Part shown: positions 7,835-16,405 of the stretch, piece by piece
How the letters are laid out: the number at the start of each line of letters is the position of its first letter
How positions within the stretch are numbered: position 1 is the stretch's first letter
Origin: Pseudonocardiales bacterium
GTDB taxonomy: Bacteria; Actinomycetota; Actinomycetes; Mycobacteriales; Jatrophihabitantaceae
NCBI GenBank assembly: GCA_030840285.1
Contig: JAVEES010000107.1
Span: forward strand, 1-34,398
Direction: 5' to 3'
DNA length: 34,398 nt
Program-made: the position numbers and the translations under genes
The notes under the pieces: model-generated
Databases searched by the model: none
The model's input: only the letters and a program-made list of their open reading frames with translations
Told to the model about the DNA's origin: nothing

Positions 7835-7861
7835 TCCAGCAATCGATTTCTCGGTTGTCAA
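7833..7861 (-). promoter_or_regulatory. Promoter of the xylB-M42-epimerase operon
   Basis: Minus strand: -35 TTGACA (7861-7856), 17-bp spacer, -10 TGGAAT (7838-7833), giving a leader of about 65 nt before the xylB ATG. The operator GAAATCGATTGC fills the promoter-proximal part of the spacer, the same design as at the kinase promoter near 2000. Confidence 0.6.
7839..7850. promoter_or_regulatory. LacI-type operator shared by divergent xylB and amidase promoters
   Basis: GCAATCGATTTC, one mismatch from the GAAATCGATTTC palindrome. It sits in the spacer of the leftward promoter and at the start point of the rightward promoter, so one repressor molecule could silence both. Confidence 0.65.
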
Positions 7862-7933
7862 TCCCGGTATGCCATGCCCCCGTCCGGCTGGCACCGCTGC
7901 TAAGACCGAGGCCCGAAAACAGAGGAGCGGTCC

Positions 7934-9406
7934 ATGGCCGACGACGTATTTTTCACCTCAGCCACCGAGCTCGCGCGCCGCATCAGGACTGGCGAGCTTT
8001 CGGCCGGCGAGGTTGCCGAGACGTTCCTGCGCAGGATCGACGATCTCAACCACGAGACGAACTCCTTCACCGAGGTCACGCACGACCTGGCGATGGACAC
8101 AGCGAAACGCTGCGATGAAGCGGCGGCACGAGGAACGAGTCTGGGTCCGTTGCACGGCGTCCCGGTCGGCATCAAGGACCTATTCGATTTCCGGGCCGGT
8201 GTCCGAAACACGTTCGGCTCGCTGCCACTCAAGGACTTTGTGCCAGCGAGCACAACGGAATACATCCAGCGGCTCGAGAACGCCGGCGCGGTCATCGTGG
8301 GCAAGACCAATGCTCCTGAATTCGGCCACAAGGGAATCACCGACAACTTCGTCAGCGGGCCTTGCAGCACGCCCTTCGACCTGAGCAGGAACGCAGGTGG
8401 ATCATCCGGGGGCAGTGCCGCCGCGGTGGCGGCAGGCTTGGTACCAATGGCGCAGGGCACCGACGGCGGCGGCTCGGTACGAATCCCATCAGCCTGGTGC
8501 GGCACCTTCGGATACAAGCCCTCATTCGGCCGCATTGCTGACATCGCCCGTCCGAACTCGGCTGTTTCGACCAGCCCGTTCGTCTCGACCGGCCCGATCA
8601 CCCGCTCGGTGGATGACGCGGCGCTGATGCTCTCGGTTATGGCTGGTCCACATCCTCGTGACCCGTACTGCCTGCCTGCGATCGCTGGTGACTGGTCTAT
8701 TCGGGACCACTCGGGCCTGGCAGGCAAGCGAATCGCGTTCAGTGCAGATCTCAGCGGCTTCCCTGTCGATGCGGAAATCGCCGCCAAGATCAGCGATGCG
8801 GCGACCTCACTTGAGCTTGCCGGCGCATCGGTACACCACGTCGACATCAAGTGGCCGGCCGACCAGTTCGAGCTCTCGAGTTTATGGCTGCGCATCACCG
8901 GCCTGATGTACATCTCGGCGCTCGAGGCGATCAAGGGTTGGGGCGTAGACCTGATGAACGACCACATCGACGCTCTTACGCCGGCCTTCCGCGACATGGT
9001 GCTAGCCGCTCAGCTGCTGAGCGAGGACGAGGTGCTGCAGGACAAGATCCTTCGCACCGCTGTGCAGGACGCGGTCCAGGACGTATTCGACGACTATGAC
9101 TTCATCGTCTCGCCTACCCTGGCGACCTCTCCGGTGCCCAACGCATCGGACGGCCTGACCGTCGGTCCGAGCGAGCTGAACGGAACCGCGGTCGATCCGT
9201 CTATCGGCTGGTGTTTGACGTACCCCTTCAATTTCACCGGCAACCCCGCCGCATCCGTCCCAGCGGGGCTGACCAGCGCGGGGCTGCCGGTCGGCATGCA
9301 GATCGTCGGCCGCCAGCACGCTGACCTCGATCTGCTGGCAGCCTGCGCTGCCTACGAGGCCGTTGCTCCGTGGCTGGACACCTATCCAGGCCACACGGGA
9401 TCGTAG
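7934..9406 (+). CDS. Amidase-signature family amidase
   Basis: A 490-residue cytoplasmic serine hydrolase of the amidase signature family, which cleaves carboxamides to acid and ammonia or amine. The Ser-cisSer-Lys triad is visible: K81 in GVPVGIKDLFDF, cis-Ser S157 in NAGGSSGGSAAAVAAG, and nucleophile S181 in GTDGGGSVRIPS. The C-terminal block FNFTGNPAASVPAGLTSAGLPVG is also typical. GAGGAG six bases upstream supports the ATG. It is divergent from xylB with a shared operator, and convergent with the M28 gene 13 bp beyond its stop. It lacks the GatB/GatC neighbours expected of GatA, so it is a catabolic amidase. Co-regulation with sugar genes suggests an amide-bearing sugar or peptide substrate, which is inference. 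Confidence 0.93.
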   Translation: MADDVFFTSATELARRIRTGELSAGEVAETFLRRIDDLNHETNSFTEVTHDLAMDTAKRCDEAAARGTSLGPLHGVPVGIKDLFDFRAGVRNTFGSLPLKDFVPASTTEYIQRLENAGAVIVGKTNAPEFGHKGITDNFVSGPCSTPFDLSRNAGGSSGGSAAAVAAGLVPMAQGTDGGGSVRIPSAWCGTFGYKPSFGRIADIARPNSAVSTSPFVSTGPITRSVDDAALMLSVMAGPHPRDPYCLPAIAGDWSIRDHSGLAGKRIAFSADLSGFPVDAEIAAKISDAATSLELAGASVHHVDIKWPADQFELSSLWLRITGLMYISALEAIKGWGVDLMNDHIDALTPAFRDMVLAAQLLSEDEVLQDKILRTAVQDAVQDVFDDYDFIVSPTLATSPVPNASDGLTVGPSELNGTAVDPSIGWCLTYPFNFTGNPAASVPAGLTSAGLPVGMQIVGRQHADLDLLAACAAYEAVAPWLDTYPGHTGS

Positions 9407-9419
9407 GTACCCGGCTTAG

Positions 9420-10601
9420 CTAGAGAAGATCGAACCGGGGCGCCCGTTCGACGGGTTGCAGGCAGTCCAGGAGCCCCTCGACCACAGGCACGGTCCACGC
9501 AATGTTCGCCGCGCTGGCGCGGTTGGGAATGTCCTCCGGACGGTGGAGCAGGTCGAAATCGTTGAAGGTCAGGTGCAGACTCGGAATTCCGGCCGCGTAG
9601 AACGGGGCATCATCTGTTCCGATCAGCGGCGGGAAACGTGAGGACAGCCGCAGCGCTGATCGCCCCGATGATCGGGCGGCAGACCTTAGCTGGGTGGTCA
9701 CGTCGAATTCGAGGGTTTCAGGACCAACCGAATACTCCAGAAGATCTCCCCGTCCAAGCCCGTCGATATTGATCACCAAGCCCGTCGAATCCCGTTCATC
9801 CGCTGTCATAGCTGCCACGTAGGTACGTGAGCCGGCAAGGTGCCATTCCTCCGCGGCGAAGAAAACCAGCCGTACCGGACAACGTGCCGGACGGGCTGAC
9901 CACCTGCGCGCCAGTTCCAGTAGGGCGATCGTTCCACTGCCGTTGTCGTAGGCGCCCGGCGTGTTCCAGAACGTGTCGTAGTGGCCGCACACGATAGCGC
10001 GCTGCGCGCTCGGGTCTCGGCCTGGCAGATCGAGGTAAAGATTGCTGCCAGTGGCAAGCGAGGCCTGTTGAGTGTCGACGGTGAGCCGCACGCTGACGTC
10101 GTTGCCGTTCGCGATCCAGTTGGTGAGCCTCACGCCGTCCTGGTGACCGATCGCGAGGTGAGGGATGGCGGCGGCCGATCCGGATGGCAGCGGTTGAGGT
10201 GCGGCGGGGCCACTGTCGCGGGCTAGGAGGTAGGCCACCGGAGCGCCGTTCGCGACAACCGCGAACTTCTGCCAGACCATCGCGTTGATCCAGAGTCCCT
10301 GCCTGCCCAACGGGAGCACGAAACCTTCGATAGGACCGGAGGATGACGCACTCCAGAGCATCGGCCAGCATTCGACCGCCTGCTCGATCGGTGAGGTAAG
10401 GAGCAACTCGGGGGAGCCCTCCGGGCGCCATCCGATCGTCTGTACCTGTTGAGTGGTAGCCGCGATACCGAGGTCGGCGAGCTGCTTGGCCAGGTACTCG
10501 GCTGCCAGCGTCTCGCCGGACGAGCCGTGAAACCGCGGGCCGAGTTCTACCAGTGAGCAGAGCGCTTCATAGACCTTGTCCGTGTCCGGTGCACCATTCA
10601 C
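9420..10601 (-). CDS. M28-family zinc peptidase
   Basis: A 393-residue clan MH aminopeptidase-type protein with no signal peptide, so probably cytoplasmic. All five expected zinc/catalytic positions are present: H207 and D209 (CGHYDTFWNT), D219 (GAYDNGSG), E251/E252 (FFAAEEWHLAGS), D280 (VINIDGLG) and H353 (DLLHRPEDI). A long insertion around residues 85-190 fits the protease-associated domain position. The start is GTG 10601, preceded by AAAGGAA. It is the last gene of the rightmost leftward operon, 48 bp after the M20 gene. It is presumed to trim an imported peptide or amide-linked compound delivered by the ABC transporter of the same operon. Confidence 0.88.
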   Translation of the reverse strand: MNGAPDTDKVYEALCSLVELGPRFHGSSGETLAAEYLAKQLADLGIAATTQQVQTIGWRPEGSPELLLTSPIEQAVECWPMLWSASSSGPIEGFVLPLGRQGLWINAMVWQKFAVVANGAPVAYLLARDSGPAAPQPLPSGSAAAIPHLAIGHQDGVRLTNWIANGNDVSVRLTVDTQQASLATGSNLYLDLPGRDPSAQRAIVCGHYDTFWNTPGAYDNGSGTIALLELARRWSARPARCPVRLVFFAAEEWHLAGSRTYVAAMTADERDSTGLVINIDGLGRGDLLEYSVGPETLEFDVTTQLRSAARSSGRSALRLSSRFPPLIGTDDAPFYAAGIPSLHLTFNDFDLLHRPEDIPNRASAANIAWTVPVVEGLLDCLQPVERAPRFDLL

Positions 10602-10649
10602 AGAGGTTCCTTTCGGCGGTGCGCGCGCTGCGGCCGATCGGATCGGCCG

Positions 10650-11963
10650 CTAGTTGGCCTGCCAGCACCAATCGAGAATCATGCCCGCGTATGCCTTTGC
10701 CGCCTGGACGACTTCCTCGATCAGAATGTGCTCGTTGAGCCCGTGGACCCCGTTGCCGACCAGCTTGCCAGGGCCGCACACGATGGCTGGCTGCCCCGCG
10801 GCGGCGAACAGGTTCGCATCGGACGGCGTTCGCATCAGGCTGACCGGCGAGGCGTTTCCGGTCACCTCGGTGATCGCGCGGGCGAGTGAATTGACCGCGG
10901 GATCATCGAGCGGAATATCGATGGGGTCATAGAAGGTATGCAGGAAGGGGTAGGTGATAACGGGGGGATGTGCCGATAGCCATGGGTCGCCGACGCAGAC
11001 CGTATCTATCACCTGCTGAATCTCCTTCAGCCCTTCCGCACAGCTGCGAGTCGGGCTCAAGGTAACGGCGAGAACGGCCGAGCAGCTGTCCGGAGTGGTC
11101 GCCTGCATGCCGCCACCGGCAATCTGGACAGGGTTCATCGCCATCGTGCCCGGGACCATCAGCGGGTGCTTCTCATACAGTCCCCACTGTTGCTCCAACT
11201 CGCGAAGCCGGGCGAGGATCCGAGTCATCACCTCAATCGCGTTGACTCCGACAACCCCCTCCACCGACGGGTGGATCGATCGCACCCGGCCCGCCGCATG
11301 ACCTGCCTCGCCCTCCACCGTGATCTGGAAGAAGAACCACCCGACCGCTGCCGGGCATACCTCCAGGCCGGTGGGCTCTGCGATGACGGCCATATCCGCC
11401 GTCGCCCCGTTGTCCAAGATGTTGTGCGGCCCGAGATCGACCTCACCTGACTCCTCGCCGATGATGAAGGCGGCGGTCACCTGACCTGGTGGAACTATTC
11501 CGACCTCGGCGAGCGCGCGGATCGCCCATACGATCGCGGCGTTGCCGCCCTTCATGTCTGAGGCGCCTCGCCCGTACAGCGCTCCGTCGACGACGTGCCC
11601 GCTCCACGGATCTCCACCGAGCCACTGCGCGTAGTGCTGTTCGGTCACCGGCACAACATCGGTATGGCCGTTGAACAGGACCGACCGGTGTGTCTTGGGA
11701 GAACTCGAGCGCATCGAAGCGATGACGTTGAAGTCGTCCGGACCAGCTTGGACAAGTTTCACCTCGTCGAAGCAGCCCAGATCTGACAGGTAGCCGCTGA
11801 GCCAGCGCTGACACTCGGTCGTACCACCCGGTTCGAAGTCGAGTTCACGGTTGGGATTGATCGACTTGTGCTGAACATATTCGGCCAGAAATTCGGTCAA
11901 GGCTCCGCGGGTGGTGTCGATCTCGGCGAAGACACGCTCCTTGACGTTCTCAGACTCCACCAT
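10650..11963 (-). CDS. M20-family metallohydrolase (ArgE/DapE/carboxypeptidase G2 type)
   Basis: A 437-residue zinc amidohydrolase. The start is ATG 11963, chosen because CAGGAG stands 8 bases upstream and the extra 28 codons of the longer frame look non-family. Metal and catalytic residues are H100 and D102 (FNGHTDVVPV), bridging D136 (GRGASDMKGG), E170/E171 (IIGEESGEVD), E196 (IAEPTGLE) and H407 (GVHGLNEHI). The dimerisation-domain histidine is H222 (EAGHAAGR). The family deacylates N-acyl amino acids and cleaves dipeptides or N-carbamoyl compounds. The placement between sugar permeases and the M28 gene suggests it acts on the transported molecule. It does not sit with arg or dap genes, so neither housekeeping assignment is favoured. 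Confidence 0.9.
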   Translation of the reverse strand: MVESENVKERVFAEIDTTRGALTEFLAEYVQHKSINPNRELDFEPGGTTECQRWLSGYLSDLGCFDEVKLVQAGPDDFNVIASMRSSSPKTHRSVLFNGHTDVVPVTEQHYAQWLGGDPWSGHVVDGALYGRGASDMKGGNAAIVWAIRALAEVGIVPPGQVTAAFIIGEESGEVDLGPHNILDNGATADMAVIAEPTGLEVCPAAVGWFFFQITVEGEAGHAAGRVRSIHPSVEGVVGVNAIEVMTRILARLRELEQQWGLYEKHPLMVPGTMAMNPVQIAGGGMQATTPDSCSAVLAVTLSPTRSCAEGLKEIQQVIDTVCVGDPWLSAHPPVITYPFLHTFYDPIDIPLDDPAVNSLARAITEVTGNASPVSLMRTPSDANLFAAAGQPAIVCGPGKLVGNGVHGLNEHILIEEVVQAAKAYAGMILDWCWQAN

Positions 11964-12085
11964 TTGCCCAATCTCCTGGAGCGTTGATCGCGTTGTTCTG
12001 AAGGCCGCCACCGGTGACTGCGAGCCGCCTGAACGATACCCCACCATTGCGGCCGATCCGACGAATGAACCGCCTTGTTAAGCCC

Positions 12086-13027
12086 TTACCGGTTGGCCCC
12101 ACTCATGGTCATTCCCGCCACCACGTAACGCTGGCCCAGGGTGTACATCAGCAGCAGCGGTATGACGCTGAGAGTCGAGGCCGCCATCAGCCAGGACCAG
12201 ATTGCCGAACCCTGTCCATTGAGATATGCCAGGCCGACCGCCACCGGCATCTTGTTCTGATCGTTGACGAAGATCAGCGGCGAAATCATGTTGTTCCATG
12301 AGTTGATGAACGTCACGACGCCCAGGGCGGTGAACGCCGACGTGCTTAGCGGCACGTAGATGTTGCGCAGCACCCGCAGGGGACCGCAGCCATCCAGGGT
12401 CGCTGCCTCACCGAGTTCCCGAGGAATGCCACGGAAGAGCTGCCTCAGAAGGAAGATGCCGTAGGCGTTGCCGAGGAACGCAGGAACGATGAGTGGATAC
12501 CACGTATTGATCCAGCCGATCTTGGACATCTCAGCGAAGATCGGAACCATCGTCGCGGCAAAGGGAACGGTCAACGTCCCGAGGATCACGAGGAAAATGA
12601 ATTCCCGGCCGCGAAACCTCAGATACACCAAGGCGAATGCAGCCATCGCGCACGAGATGAGGGTTCCGATCGTGACTGCCGATGAGATGAGCAGAGAGTT
12701 GAGCAAGAACCGCAGGAACGGGTACAGCTTGAGAATCTTGCTGTAGGCATCCACGGTCCAGGTGTGCGGAAGGATCGTGGGCGGAAACGCGTTGACCTCA
12801 CTCTCGGTCTTGAACGAGGTGAGCAACATCCAGATGATCGGAAACAGCACGATCAGAGTGACGATTATCAGTAGGGTGTAAAGGCTTGTCACCACCAGAA
12901 CCCGGCCCACTGCCGGCCGGCTCAGGGTCCTCTGGGCCTTGGCGGGCCGACGACCGTTAACCGTAGTGGTCTGCGCGGCGGCCGCTGGGGCCGTTTCGCT
13001 CTCGGCTGTCCTCGGATTAGTTCTCAT
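12086..13027 (-). CDS. Carbohydrate ABC transporter permease (MalG type)
   Basis: A 313-residue inner-membrane permease of the CUT1 sugar family with about six membrane spans (the first at about residues 48-72). The cytoplasmic EAA loop that docks the ATPase is ELGEAATLDGCGPLRVLRN. The N-terminal 40 residues are Ala/Thr-rich and cytoplasmic. It overlaps the upstream MalF-type gene by 11 bp, a sign of coupled translation of the permease pair. A 122-bp gap separates it from the M20 gene downstream; I see no clear hairpin in it. No ATPase gene follows, so a shared MsiK-like ATPase elsewhere would be needed. Confidence 0.92.
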   Translation of the reverse strand: MRTNPRTAESETAPAAAAQTTTVNGRRPAKAQRTLSRPAVGRVLVVTSLYTLLIIVTLIVLFPIIWMLLTSFKTESEVNAFPPTILPHTWTVDAYSKILKLYPFLRFLLNSLLISSAVTIGTLISCAMAAFALVYLRFRGREFIFLVILGTLTVPFAATMVPIFAEMSKIGWINTWYPLIVPAFLGNAYGIFLLRQLFRGIPRELGEAATLDGCGPLRVLRNIYVPLSTSAFTALGVVTFINSWNNMISPLIFVNDQNKMPVAVGLAYLNGQGSAIWSWLMAASTLSVIPLLLMYTLGQRYVVAGMTMSGANR

Positions 13028-13940
13028 AGTGCACCAACCGGTTCTGAAGTCGCAGCATCAGCGCCGTACCAACCGAAAGGATCACGAGGAAGGTCACTGA
13101 TGCAGCCGAGGCGTAGCCCATTCGCAGGTAGCTGAAGCCTTGCTGGAATATGAAATAGATGATCGTCAAGGTGGTATTGCCTGGACCGCCCTGAGTCATG
13201 ACGTAGGTCTGCTCGAAGACCTGGAACGACATGATGATGCCGATCAGTGCACCGAAGAAGATGGTCGGTGACAGGAGCGGAATAGTGATGTGCCGAAACT
13301 TTCGCAAGTTGCCGGCGCCATCGATCGCGGCGGCGTCATACAGTGTCTCCGGAACAGCCTGCAGGCCGGCCAGGAAGACGATGATGTTGAAACCGATCGA
13401 TCGCCATACCCCCACGATGATGATCGAGGGCATGGACATGTTCGCGCTCGTCAACCACTTGTAGGGGCCGAGGCCCACGAAGTGGAACAGGTAGTTCAGC
13501 AGGCCGTATTGCGGGTTGAACATCCAGGACCACAGAAGGCCGCTGGCAACGACCCCGACTGTCATCGGCACGAAGAACAGAACCCGGAACAGGGACATCG
13601 CCGGCAACTTCTGGTTCAACAGCAGGGCGATACCCAGGCCGAGAGCCATGCTGAGCGGCACCGAGATTCCGGTGTAGTAGAGCGTGTTCTTCCACGCGGT
13701 CCAGAAGACGGTGTCGTGAAACAGCTGCTTGAAGTTTGTCAGGCCGACCCAGGTGGGACTGCCCAACAAGCTCCAGTCGGTAAAGCTGATGTAGATGGCA
13801 ACGAGAAACGGACCGACGGTGAAGAACAGCAGGCCGAGCAGCGTCGGGCTGACGAGCGCCCAACCCCACAGAGATTCGCGACGCGCTGCCTTGCTTCGTG
13901 GACGAATAACTCTGCGGGACGTCTCGGTTCTGGCAAACAC
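13017..13940 (-). CDS. Carbohydrate ABC transporter permease (MalF type)
   Basis: A permease of about 307 residues, partner of the MalG-type protein. I start it at GTG 13940 because AAGGAG (13956-13951) is 10 bases upstream; the first GTG at 13949 is only 1 base from it. There are six predicted spans, beginning with WALVSPTLLGLLFFTVGPF, and an EAA loop YDAAAIDGAGNLRKFRHITI. The conserved block FEQTYVMTQGGPGNTTLTI before the last spans is characteristic of CUT1 MalF-type subunits. It lies 69 bp downstream of the binding-protein gene. That gap contains a short GGCCGA/TCGGCC hairpin (13982-14003) that could reduce permease expression relative to the binding protein. Confidence 0.92.
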   Translation of the reverse strand: MFARTETSRRVIRPRSKAARRESLWGWALVSPTLLGLLFFTVGPFLVAIYISFTDWSLLGSPTWVGLTNFKQLFHDTVFWTAWKNTLYYTGISVPLSMALGLGIALLLNQKLPAMSLFRVLFFVPMTVGVVASGLLWSWMFNPQYGLLNYLFHFVGLGPYKWLTSANMSMPSIIIVGVWRSIGFNIIVFLAGLQAVPETLYDAAAIDGAGNLRKFRHITIPLLSPTIFFGALIGIIMSFQVFEQTYVMTQGGPGNTTLTIIYFIFQQGFSYLRMGYASAASVTFLVILSVGTALMLRLQNRLVHYEN

Positions 13941-14009
13941 CGCTAACACTCTCCTTCGATCATTCGCTCGGCCCTTACGCTGGCCGATGCCCAGCTCTCG
14001 GCCGAGGCG

Positions 14010-15380
14010 TTAGCTCCACGCGATGGGTGAAAGCTTGCTGGAGTCGAACCACGGGTAGCGGGATAGGGAGTTGTTCACCTGCGAGGTAGCGGACTTCATC
14101 GCGTCGGCGACGTTGGCGTTGGTATTGAAGCAGGCATCCAGCGCCTTGCTATAGATGCCCTGGTACTCCAGCCACGCCGGATGGAAGGCAAAGTCGAAGT
14201 GATTCTTCCAACCGTCCGTCCACGCCTTCATATTCGGGGCACCCGTCTGCAGGAACGATGGGCTGGCCGCGGCACTCTTCAGCGACGGCGTCAAACCACG
14301 TCCTGGCGTCTTGGCCGTGATGTCCTGACCTTGGGTGACGATGAAGTCGAGCAGCTTCCAAGCCTCGTCCGGGTGCTTGGTGGTTGAACCCATGACCCAG
14401 GACTGGTACCAGCCGATGCCGCCGGGCTTCTGCTTCTTCGGCATCTCGACGACGTTCCACTTGAAGTCCTTGATCTGGGAGAGCAACGCCATCTCATAGT
14501 TGCCCTGCACCTTCATGCCGATCAGGCCGGTCAGGAACGGGTTACCGGTGGACTGGATGTAACCGGGCAGGGATGAGATGCCAAGCGGCGCCGGTGAAAC
14601 CTTGTACTTGTGGATCAGATCCACGGCGAACTGGATGGCCTCGATGGCCTCTGGCTGGTCCAGCGCGCCCTTGGTGTACGTCGAATCGAGGAAGTTGCCG
14701 CCGTTTTCACGTACGAAGCTTCCCCAGACCTCCTGGGAGCTGTTCCAGGAGTAGAAGCCGTACTGTTGCTTGCCATTCTTGTTCTTCTTGGTCATCGCTT
14801 GCGCCGCGTGCAGCAGTTGGTCCCAGCTCCAGCCGGCCGTCGGCGCATCCAGACCAGCAGCCTCGAACATGTCCTCGTTGTATGCCAGCGCGACGTGGTC
14901 GATCTCGCCCGGGATGCCGTAGACCTTGTTCTCCCACACGGTGTCCTCGCCGGTCGGCGAGCCGAAGTAGTTGTCCAGCGAGATGTTCGCGGTCTTGATC
15001 CGGTCGGTGAGATCCATCAGCGCCTTGTTCTGAACCGCCTGGTAGAAATAGGCGCCGCTCATCATGAAGACGTCAGGCAGTGTGCGGGATGCAATCGATG
15101 TCGCCAGCTTGCTGTAGTACGTCGAGAAGTCGGTCCGGGTGAGCTTGATATCGATATCTGGGTTGGCCTTCTTGAACGCTGCGATGATGTTGTCCTGAAT
15201 CGCCGTCCGGGACGGTTCGGAGTACATCCACACATTGAGCGTTGCCTTGCCGGATTTCGATCCGCCTCCGGAACTGCCGCCGCAGCCCGCAAGAAGGCCG
15301 CCCAGCGATGCCGCGCCAACCACTGAGCCAGCTGCTCCGAGGAACCCGCGTCGCGAAAGCCCGCGCTCCAGACCGTCCAT
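14010..15380 (-). CDS. Sugar ABC transporter substrate-binding lipoprotein with Tat signal
   Basis: A 456-residue extracytoplasmic binding protein of the CUT1 sugar family. The start is ATG 15380, with TTAGGAGCGATC just upstream; longer in-frame versions lack the signal at the N-terminus. The signal contains twin arginines (LSRRGFLGAAG) and lipobox LLAGC (C33), so it should be folded, exported by Tat and lipid-anchored. The mature part starts ATLNVWMYSEPSRTAIQDN and has a family-typical GIGWYQSWVMGSTTKHPDEA segment. It follows the GATase1-like gene after 101 bp and precedes the two permeases. Ligand unknown; co-regulation suggests a sugar or sugar-amide conjugate. Confidence 0.92.
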   Translation of the reverse strand: MDGLERGLSRRGFLGAAGSVVGAASLGGLLAGCGGSSGGGSKSGKATLNVWMYSEPSRTAIQDNIIAAFKKANPDIDIKLTRTDFSTYYSKLATSIASRTLPDVFMMSGAYFYQAVQNKALMDLTDRIKTANISLDNYFGSPTGEDTVWENKVYGIPGEIDHVALAYNEDMFEAAGLDAPTAGWSWDQLLHAAQAMTKKNKNGKQQYGFYSWNSSQEVWGSFVRENGGNFLDSTYTKGALDQPEAIEAIQFAVDLIHKYKVSPAPLGISSLPGYIQSTGNPFLTGLIGMKVQGNYEMALLSQIKDFKWNVVEMPKKQKPGGIGWYQSWVMGSTTKHPDEAWKLLDFIVTQGQDITAKTPGRGLTPSLKSAAASPSFLQTGAPNMKAWTDGWKNHFDFAFHPAWLEYQGIYSKALDACFNTNANVADAMKSATSQVNNSLSRYPWFDSSKLSPIAWS

Positions 15381-15463
15381 GATCGCTCCTAATCTAAGAC
15401 TCGATATACCGGCAAAGGTTCCGCCAGTTTCCGGGGACTCCGGTGTTCGTGACGTTGTGTTGC

Positions 15464-15481
15464 CACTCGCGACAGCGAGTG
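15464..15481 (-). terminator. Small hairpin between the GATase1-like and binding-protein genes
   Basis: Seven-base arms CACTCGC and GCGAGTG around a 4-nt loop, directly after the GATase1-like stop codon (15482-15484). No T-run follows. It may act as a partial terminator or mRNA-stability element within the operon rather than a full stop. Confidence 0.35.
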
Positions 15482-16261
15482 TCAGGGTGTTGTCGATCGT
15501 TCGCCTGCCAGCCAGGTGAGCAGCTGCACGAATACATCGGCGAATGGCGGCCACTCGAGAAAGTCGAGGCTTGCCCAATGCGGCGCGCAGTCGGTGGTGA
15601 ACGCCCCGACGCGCCCGGAACCATGGCTACCGACGACGATCAGCGGGTCGTCTTCGACCGCAACGATCGTGGTGGCATCCGGCTTCGCCCGGACCTTGTT
15701 GTAGCCAAGGACATACGGCCAGGCCGCGGGCAGATCGGTCACGGCTGGGTGCGTGGACTGCACGACCTTGGGCTCTACGCCATCCGGACGTTCCACCCGA
15801 TCGTCGTAATCGCTCATGATCACCGGAAGCACCTCGGCCAGCGGGCTGCTACCGAATCTGGCCCTGCCCTGCATTCCAGCAAAGGACATGTAGCCGCCAA
15901 CCATCAGCAGCGCACCGCCCTGCGAGACCCATTCCGCGAGGACTCTCAGCCGGCTGACGCTGCGCCTGCCGGCGAGGCAGTCGTCGGTCAATTCGAAAGA
16001 ATCCGCACCGACATCGCTGAGCACCACGACGTCAAATTCGTTCAGCGCTGCTACCGAGGCGGGAAAGTCCCGGGCGACGAGGTGGGCTGGAATGCGCGAC
16101 ACTTCGATGCCAGCCGCCTCGAGCCCATTGACGAGCTCGATGCCGCCTTCCTCGTAACGCGGTTGTGTAAAGACATCGCTGCCCTTGATATGCGTGCCAC
16201 CCGAGACCCAACTTTCGCCGGCAAGGATCACGCGCGGCTTCCTCAGCGCTGGCAAGTCCAT
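15482..16261 (-). CDS. Class I glutamine-amidotransferase-like protein (GATase1-like/ThuA-like)
   Basis: A 259-residue protein opening RVILAGESWVSGGTHIKGSD and continuing with FDVVVLSDVGADSF and GGALLMVGGYMSFAGMQG. This matches the GATase1-like family related to ThuA, flavodoxin-like folds that often accompany sugar ABC operons. No catalytic Cys-His-Glu triad of true glutamine amidotransferases is obvious; the expected nucleophile elbow reads MVGGYMSF without Cys. Its function is therefore unknown, perhaps a sugar-modifying or binding role as proposed for ThuA. It is the first gene of the six-gene leftward operon, 45 bp from a strong TTGACA/TAATTT promoter and 27 bp from a perfect operator. 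Confidence 0.75.
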   Translation of the reverse strand: MDLPALRKPRVILAGESWVSGGTHIKGSDVFTQPRYEEGGIELVNGLEAAGIEVSRIPAHLVARDFPASVAALNEFDVVVLSDVGADSFELTDDCLAGRRSVSRLRVLAEWVSQGGALLMVGGYMSFAGMQGRARFGSSPLAEVLPVIMSDYDDRVERPDGVEPKVVQSTHPAVTDLPAAWPYVLGYNKVRAKPDATTIVAVEDDPLIVVGSHGSGRVGAFTTDCAPHWASLDFLEWPPFADVFVQLLTWLAGERSTTP

Positions 16262-16288
16262 TTTGAACCCTTCATGCGGGGCGCTTCT

Positions 16289-16300
16289 GAAATCGATTTC
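16289..16300. promoter_or_regulatory. LacI-type operator, perfect palindrome GAAATCGATTTC
   Basis: Identical to the site at 1986-1997. It begins 5 bp after the -10 of the leftward promoter, so it covers the predicted transcription start of the ABC/peptidase operon. Confidence 0.7.
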
Positions 16301-16305
16301 TCGGA

Positions 16306-16334
16306 AAATTACCAGCCTGGCTGTGGAGTGTCAA
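16306..16334 (-). promoter_or_regulatory. Strong promoter of the GATase1-ABC-M20-M28 operon
   Basis: Minus strand: consensus -35 TTGACA (16334-16329), a 17-bp spacer and -10 TAATTT (16311-16306). It is one of the best promoter matches in the window. The start point falls inside the operator. Confidence 0.68.
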
Positions 16335-16405
16335 CGGTTCTTCTTGCGGTGCCTTGCATCGGCTTGCTGCCGTGGCCGTTACGACGAATCGGCCTACATG
16401 CCAGG

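Noticed and set aside
10650-12047. M20 protein as housekeeping DapE or ArgE
   Set aside because: No dap or arg genes are adjacent and it sits in a sugar-transport operon. Family membership is clear, but the specific biosynthetic names are not supported.
15081-15175. Additional ATCGAT words resembling the operator (in the binding-protein gene and several other coding regions)
   Set aside because: They lie inside coding sequence, lack the flanking AAA/TTT arms and are not near promoter elements.
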